A stretch of 64,000 nucleotides of DNA from Chamaecyparis obtusa (lineage: Eukaryota > Streptophyta > Pinopsida > Cupressales > Cupressaceae): positions 62,001 to 126,000 of the forward strand of contig BSBK01006340.1 of NCBI GenBank assembly GCA_027943335.1. The letters run 5' to 3'. Positions 61,888-64,000 of this stretch are shown here, piece by piece (the first letter of the stretch is position 1; the number at the start of each line of letters is the position of its first letter). The position numbers were made by a program, and so were the translations under genes. The notes under the pieces are model-generated. The model was given only the letters and a program-made list of their open reading frames with translations, was not told where the DNA came from and ran no database searches.

Positions 61888-63257
61888 CTGACCTCAGAGC
61901 ACAGGGATGATAAGCTATTTATTAAGAATGGTGTAAGTTAGCCAGAAATGGCGGTCACCATATCTCATAATAACTCAACGAACCTATCATGAATATCTAT
62001 AGACAAAGGTGTTAGTTATCAACAAGAAAGAACATAACAGTCCAAAAAAAATTCTCTCCACCGCCTGAGGGCCTCTCTTGTATTTTGTCCTTTCTCATTT
62101 TTTAGGTTTGGGGCTCCAACAATTCAAAGCTTGTTGCATTCTCATTCATAAGAGGATTCCAAGATGGTTGGGCTATATATATACAAGTTGTAACCTCATT
62201 TTGAGGATTGGGAGAAAGATAATAGGAAATTTTGAATACAATTTCTTGTAGAGCAGACTTCTAAATTTTGTGTCTGAACTTCTGAGCAATAAATTTTGTA
62301 TGTATTGATACAAGCATATTTTCAATAAAAATACATTGCAATTTATGTCTTATATTGTCATTGTCTCTTTGCTTTATGTTCTACTCTTGTATGTTTTCAT
62401 TTGTAAGGCATCTAAAACATACTGGTTGTATGGAAACTAATCTAATTGCTTATGAGTTTCTTTCAAGGAAGGGATTAAATCCTCATGTGCAATTTCAAAG
62501 AGTAGACATACATGTTAATATTTCTGATGATAATAACATAAGATTGATAGGATAGTTTGTAAGGCATTCTATCTAGATTTCATGTAGTTTGTAAGGCATT
62601 CTACTATATTTTCTTTTGAAATATCCTTGTGGATTTACATTCAGACTCTTTTTGCCCATTGGATTACGCACTGATTTGGTTTTTGTTTTTGCAATTATCT
62701 TCAAATTCTTAAAGAACATAAACTTTATCATTACCAATATATTTTGTTGTTTAAAGTTCGTTGCATATTTTGAAAGAATTGTATCCAGGTGGTATAGTTC
62801 ATATTGTTGATTCATTGAAGAGACAATCAAAAGGTTAGCCTTCCTTGAGTTAAACTCAAAAAAAGAAGAAAGATGAATGTCCTTATACCACTGTTATACG
62901 TTATTACCTTTATGGTTTCCCTAGTCATTCTCTGTATCAAGATATTCTCAATTGTTTACAGAGTAATCTTTTATTGAAGTATTTTAAAGCATAAATAGCA
63001 TAGCAGTGAAGAAATTGATCCACCATTGAGTTTCACTTGAAACATAGTGAACTATTAAGGCAATACTCGCCTGAGTCCCATGGAGCTCGAAGTAGAAGGA
63101 GGATCTTATCCAATCCTCATTAATTAGACTATTTCTTGTCAAACTTGAGAGTCCATAATCTGAGAATCAAGCCTACATATTTATCAAGTTTGATCCTGCA
63201 AGAAAAATCTCTAACACTACCTTTGTCTTCTTTTCTATCTTTTATTCTGATCTTTCC
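61888..63257. other. Unassigned interval
   Basis: Possible 3' region of the long ORF (an ataaattttgta-type AT-rich tract near 62290). A 19-bp direct repeat, tagtttgtaaggcattcta, occurs at 62553 and 62585. No coding domain. Confidence 0.45.
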
Positions 63258-64000
63258 TTAGCCTTCCACAAAGGCCATAAGAGACATCTTCATGAGCTCA
63301 TCCTTATCCATGTCATCAAAATTTGTGATCACATGATTGCTTTCACTTGCCAACAATTATGTTGAAGAAATGAATAACTCCTTACTAGGAGTAGGGACAT
63401 AAATAGACTCTTTTGTTTCTTCCTCAGTAATAGTTTCAAATTTTATAGTCTTATTCCCTTCATCTATGATTCCCCTCAGTTCTTCTTATGTTATTATGTC
63501 TATGTGACCTTGTTATGTGTTCTTTTTCTCTCCTTCTTTATCAATATCCTTCCACTCAGCTTATGTTATCATGCCAAGATCAATCACATTTGTTGCATTT
63601 TGGCCTGCATTGTTATCAACCTCAATAATAGTGTTGTCATTCTCTTGAAAGGGGTCAATGTCATCCTGCAAGGTGTCCAAAGACATAGGTACACCTGCCA
63701 AAAAGAATTTTGGTTGCCACACATTTTTGTAGAATTGATTTATATCATCCTTATCAATCAGTGGATCATTTTCAATTATAGTAGTTCTAGATGATATAGG
63801 AATGTTAATGTCTTTGGGTTTAACACATTATGTTTTCTTAGCCACCATAAGAGGTTCTTCACCCAACAATAATCTATCAAGTTCCTTTTGTGTTTCTTCT
63901 TCTACTTCATCATATTTTCTGACCATTAGTTTGATCAATTTGGGTTTAGTTCTCAGATATAGCTTCAACTAATTGAGTAGTCTCTCTATCTCTTTATGTG
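63258..64000 (-). pseudogene. Decayed acidic ORF running off the right edge
   Basis: One minus-strand frame reads protein-like over 740 bp with about seven stops: MVRKYDEVEEETQKELDRLL, then PISSRTTIIENDPLIDKDDI, NQFYKNVWQPKFFLAGVPMS and, near its end, DDMDKDELMKMSLMAFVEG before TAA at 63258. It is Asp/Glu-rich. Several stops fit CAG to TAG or CAA to TAA. No family is recognised. It is not detectable as a long ORF because of the stops. Confidence 0.5.

Overview
The window looks like repeat-dominated intergenic DNA of a land plant with a large genome. I infer a gymnosperm-like genome from the AT-rich composition, several long-LTR Copia elements, a Ty3-gypsy Gag that I associate with conifers, and nested old insertions. 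That taxon call is an inference and could be wrong. I found no intact host gene, no tRNA, rRNA or CRISPR array. Most recognisable sequence is transposable-element derived and broken by stops and frameshifts.

Left part (1-11645). A 358-bp satellite runs in from the left edge and stops at about 1140. A processed-looking fragment of the splicing-factor gene SMU1 (WD40 protein), with a 65-bp tandem duplication, lies at 2929-3237. On the minus strand, 4688-6899 is a decayed seven-exon gene: all six introns are GT-AG and phase 0, and the last holds a (TA)n microsatellite. Further right are a LINE-type zinc knuckle, a 28-bp-arm hairpin, a CACTA-like terminus at about 8925, and about 2.7 kb with little I can recognise.

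Middle (11646-20909). A complete LTR retrotransposon in minus orientation has 833/832-bp LTRs that are about 98% identical, a perfect 5-bp duplication ACTAG, a primer-binding site and a polypurine tract. It carries no pol, only one long unfamiliar ORF (15141-17774). It is the youngest insertion here.

20910-44295 is a stack of insertions. A decayed minus-strand ORF is followed by a Copia 5' end whose Gag-like protein has a coiled coil and five CCHC or CCHC-like knuckles. Next comes another decayed ORF, then a Ty3-gypsy gag/pol relic split at 27473/42541 by a Copia element (27474-42540). That Copia was itself entered by a second Copia (33304-39859, duplication AGTTG). Both carry recognisable protease, integrase, reverse transcriptase and RNase H domains, all broken.

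Right part (44296-64000). A decayed hAT transposase of the KIAA1586-like type is followed by a decayed minus-strand coiled-coil ORF, a minus-strand Copia 3' end, and a gag-protease-only element of Ty3-gypsy type (53231-57048). That element sits inside a region full of palindromic GCGACT/AGTCGC motifs. After this come a long decayed plus-strand ORF of unknown family (58361-61887) and a last minus-strand relic running off the right edge. The dominant lesion throughout appears to be CAG to TAG and CGA to TGA, as expected of cytosine-methylated, silenced repeats.
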